From contig JBEVEP010000022.1 of the NCBI GenBank assembly GCA_040512755.1, positions 1 to 8,342 of the forward strand: a stretch of DNA of 8,342 nt. Reading direction: 5' to 3'. The notes under the pieces were generated by a model. The model was not told the DNA's origin. It saw nothing but the letters and a program-made list of their open reading frames with translations, and searched no databases. The position numbers and the translations under genes were made by a program. Every line of letters starts with the position of its first letter. Position 1 is the first letter of the stretch. This DNA comes from JBEVEP01 sp040512755 (GTDB lineage: Bacteria > Pseudomonadota > Alphaproteobacteria > Rhizobiales > Rhizobiaceae). Shown in pieces: positions 6,152-8,342 of the stretch.

Positions 6152-6238
6152 TGCCATTCTCCAAACAGAATGCCATGTCCTCCCCAAGCCAACGTAAGTC
6201 TCGCAAAAGCGCTTTGTCAGTATGGTCTTTGCATGGCA
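6152..6238 (-). promoter_or_regulatory. Structured leader/operator region of the DUF1127 gene
   Basis: Plus-strand TGCCATG at 6171-6177 is the inverse of CATGGCA at 6232-6238. TGCCAT recurs at 6152-6157, where on the minus strand it is the first ATG and next codon of the DUF1127 start region. AAAGCGCTTT, a perfect 10-bp palindrome, lies between at 6206-6215. The region could hold an operator or, if transcribed, a leader with two alternative pairings. Only the repeats themselves are seen. Confidence 0.35.
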
Positions 6239-6271
6239 CCCATCTGTTCTTGCTGGCCCAACGGCGCAAAG

Positions 6272-6300
6272 TTGCAACCAGCGCCTAGCGCGGCTAGCGT
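6272..6300 (+). promoter_or_regulatory. Possible promoter for the aminopeptidase P gene
   Basis: TTGCAA at 6272-6277 and TAGCGT at 6295-6300 are 17 bases apart and end 39 bases before the ATG at 6340. The -10 match is weak. GTTGCAAC at 6271-6278 is also a perfect 8-bp palindrome and could be a protein-binding site. Confidence 0.25.
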
Positions 6301-6339
6301 CGCGCCACGCTGAAAACCCTCGCAAAGGATGATCGTTCG

Positions 6340-8169
6340 ATGTTCCAGACCTTCGACAATGAAAGCGATTCATCCAGCAGCGCGGGACGCATCGCCGAAC
6401 TTCGCAAATGGCTGGGCGACAACGAGCTCGATGGTTTTCTGGTGCCGCGCGCAGACGAGCATCAGGGCGAATACGTAGCGGCGCGTTCCGAACGGCTTCG
6501 GTGGCTGACGGGGTTCTCGGGCTCCGCAGGTATCGCGCTTGTAATGCGGGATCGGGCGCACATCTTCGTTGATGGCCGCTACCAGCTGCAGGTTCGGAGC
6601 GAAGTAGACCCGGCGATTTTCACGGTCGAGAATCTTGTCGAAACGCCACCCCCGGCCTGGATCAAGGCCAACCTCGGCAAGGGCGCGCGCATCGGCTTCG
6701 ACCCGTGGCTACATACGATTGGCGACGTCAAGGCGCTCAAATCGTCAGCCGAAAAGGTCGGGGCAAGTCTGGTTCCGGTTGAGAAGAATCCCATTGATAT
6801 TTTGTGGACCGATCAGCCCAAGCCGCCCTTGGCTTCGGTTGAGATCCACCCCCTCGCCTTCGCCGGCGAACTCGCCCGCGACAAGCTTGCGAGACTTGCC
6901 GCCGCACTCGGCAAGGAGGGCGCATCCCATGCGGTCCTCACGGATCCGTCGTCGATCGCCTGGACCTTGAACATTCGCGGCAAGGACGTTCCGCACACGC
7001 CGCTTGCCCTTGGTTTCGCGATTCTCACCGCCGAGCGCGGGTGCATGCTCTTCATGGACAAGCGGAAGCTTCCAATGCAAACGGAAGCCTACCTTACGCA
7101 GCTCACCGACCTCTACGCTCCGGACAGGCTTGAAGCCGAGGTAACAAGGCTCGCCAAATCCGGCGCCCGGATTGCGCTCGATCCAGCGCTTGCGGCCGAC
7201 CGTATTCGCGCACTGGTGGAGGACAATGGCGGCACGGTGGTTTCGGCGGCTGATCCTGCCCGCCTGCCGCGGGCGACAAAGAACCAGGCTGAGATCGACG
7301 GCGCCCGCGCGGCTCACCGGCGCGATGCCGCGGCGGTCGCCAAACTGCTCTGCTGGCTCGACCGTCAGCCGGCAGGCTCGCTCGACGAGATCGCCGTGGT
7401 GACCAAACTCGAGGAGAGCCGCCGCTCGGTGGGAGAAGAAACGCAGATGCCTCTGCGGGATATCTCCTTCGACACGATTTCCGGCTCAGGTCCCAACGGA
7501 GCCATCATCCACTATCATGTTTCCCGCAAGACCAACCGCAAGCTTGGGGAAGGCGAGCTCTTCCTTCTGGACTCCGGCGGGCAGTATCAGGACGGCACGA
7601 CCGACATCACCCGCACCATCGCGATTGGCGCTCCCAGTGAGGAAATACGCGAGCGTTTTACCATGGTGCTCAAGGGGATGATCGCCATCTCGACGCTTCG
7701 CTTCCCGGCAGGCACCCGTGGCGCCGACATCGACGCTTTCGCCCGGCACGCCCATTGGCAGGCAGGCTTCGACTATGCCCACGGCACCGGGCATGGCGTC
7801 GGCTCCTATCTGTCCGTCCACGAAGGCCCGCAACGAATCGCGAAGACCGGCACGGAAAAGCTGCTTGCTGGCATGATCCTCTCCAACGAGCCCGGCTACT
7901 ACAAGGAAGGACAGTACGGCATCCGGATCGAGAATCTCATCATTGTCACGCCAGCCGAACAGATTCCCGGCGGCGAGATTGCGATGCACGCCTTCGAAAC
8001 GCTGACATTGGCGCCGATCGACCGGCGCTTGATCAGAACCGACTTACTCAGGGCGGACGAACGCGAATGGCTGAACGCCTACCACGCACGGGTTCTGGCC
8101 GAAATCGGCCCCATGGTGGACGGCGAGACGCTGAAATGGCTGGAAGAGGCAACCGCCCCGCTGGGCTGA
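6340..8169 (+). CDS. Xaa-Pro aminopeptidase (aminopeptidase P, M24B), three-domain type
   Basis: The 609-residue cytoplasmic metallopeptidase removes an N-terminal residue preceding proline. Its length and layout match the three-domain form (like human XPNPEP1) rather than the roughly 440-residue E. coli PepP. It has two creatinase-like N-terminal domains (about residues 15-150 and 160-310) and a pita-bread catalytic domain (about 315-545), then a C-terminal tail. All five metal ligands are present: Asp411 and Asp422 (LLDSGGQYQDGTTDITRT), His485 (GTGHGVG), Glu517 (SNEPGYY) and Glu531 (IRIEN). The likely catalytic histidines are His391 (IIHYH) and His494 (SVHEGPQ). Two metal ions, usually manganese, are expected. 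AAGGA at 6325-6329 lies 10 bases before ATG. The gene is divergent from DUF1127 and followed by palindromic repeats rather than another gene. Confidence 0.94.
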   Translation: MFQTFDNESDSSSSAGRIAELRKWLGDNELDGFLVPRADEHQGEYVAARSERLRWLTGFSGSAGIALVMRDRAHIFVDGRYQLQVRSEVDPAIFTVENLVETPPPAWIKANLGKGARIGFDPWLHTIGDVKALKSSAEKVGASLVPVEKNPIDILWTDQPKPPLASVEIHPLAFAGELARDKLARLAAALGKEGASHAVLTDPSSIAWTLNIRGKDVPHTPLALGFAILTAERGCMLFMDKRKLPMQTEAYLTQLTDLYAPDRLEAEVTRLAKSGARIALDPALAADRIRALVEDNGGTVVSAADPARLPRATKNQAEIDGARAAHRRDAAAVAKLLCWLDRQPAGSLDEIAVVTKLEESRRSVGEETQMPLRDISFDTISGSGPNGAIIHYHVSRKTNRKLGEGELFLLDSGGQYQDGTTDITRTIAIGAPSEEIRERFTMVLKGMIAISTLRFPAGTRGADIDAFARHAHWQAGFDYAHGTGHGVGSYLSVHEGPQRIAKTGTEKLLAGMILSNEPGYYKEGQYGIRIENLIIVTPAEQIPGGEIAMHAFETLTLAPIDRRLIRTDLLRADEREWLNAYHARVLAEIGPMVDGETLKWLEEATAPLG

Positions 8170-8204
8170 AGGCACGCAATACCGATGGCTCCTACTTTTG
8201 ACCG

Positions 8205-8342
8205 TTTGTACTGCCCCTCACCTGCCTGCCCGGCCCGGCCCTTCGCTATGGCTTCGGGCGTTCGTCGTTCGAAAGGCCAAATCGTTGGCTTTTCGTCGCC
8301 TTCGGCGACCACTCCTCACCCCCGCAAGCGGGTAGAGGAGCG
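8205..8342. repeat. Stacked intergenic palindromes, cut by the window edge
   Basis: Three palindromes follow one another in the DNA after the aminopeptidase gene. 8270-8279 pairs with 8286-8295 (10 bp, one G-U). 8295-8300 pairs with 8304-8309 (GTCGCC/GGCGAC around TTC). 8312-8317 pairs with 8335-8340 (CTCCTC/GAGGAG), enclosing CCCGC/GCGGG at 8321-8332. The last unit, with CCCGCAAGCGGG inside CTC-rich arms, resembles palindromic intergenic repeats I know from Mesorhizobium-type genomes. No coding frame is supported. The element may continue beyond the window and could slow transcription or protect the mRNA end. Confidence 0.6.

Noticed and set aside
6152..6373. Long N-terminal extension of the DUF1127 protein
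   Set aside because: It would cross the divergent promoter region and overlap the aminopeptidase start, and the ribosome binding site at 6158-6162 supports the short form.
1..8342. CRISPR array, toxin-antitoxin, phage or transposon module, defence cassette
   Set aside because: No regularly spaced direct repeats, transposase or integrase motifs, or defence-type domains were seen in any supported gene.

Overview
The window looks like chromosomal DNA of an alphaproteobacterium of the order Rhizobiales (Mesorhizobium/Phyllobacterium/Brucella-like). This is inferred from the GC-rich, tightly packed genes, from protein sequences typical of that group (SCO, PrmA, a short DUF1127 protein, a three-domain aminopeptidase P, CreA), and from an intergenic double palindrome at 1667-1769 that I recognise as a dispersed rhizobial repeat. 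No database search was possible, so the taxon is an inference.

Layout. Positions 1-206 hold no gene I can defend, but carry several GC-rich inverted repeats. A low-affinity iron permease family gene (207-635, minus) is divergent from a classical short-chain dehydrogenase (791-1669, plus). The dehydrogenase stop codon is the first triplet of the repeat at 1667-1769. Beyond the repeat lies a convergent minus-strand pair: creA (2471-2953), then a hexapeptide-repeat acetyltransferase (1792-2424).

Divergent from creA is a compact plus-strand run: a 46-residue single-span membrane protein (3115-3255), an SCO1/SenC copper chaperone (3296-3874), an FAD-dependent monooxygenase starting at TTG (3887-5032), and prmA, whose ATG overlaps the monooxygenase stop by one base (5032-5919). 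A short DUF1127 gene on the minus strand (5972-6151) converges on prmA. It is divergent from a 609-residue aminopeptidase P (6340-8169). The window ends in stacked palindromes (8205-8342) that run off the edge.

Functionally these are mostly housekeeping and accessory metabolic genes. SCO serves cytochrome c oxidase copper assembly, PrmA methylates ribosomal protein L11, and aminopeptidase P cleaves Xaa-Pro peptides. The monooxygenase sits in the same tight run but has no evident link to its neighbours. I see no CRISPR array, rRNA, transposase, integrase, toxin-antitoxin pair or defence cassette, and no convincing new multi-gene system. The points most worth a second look are the small membrane protein next to SCO, the monooxygenase between SCO and prmA, the possible alternative pairing in the DUF1127 leader, and the intergenic palindromic elements.
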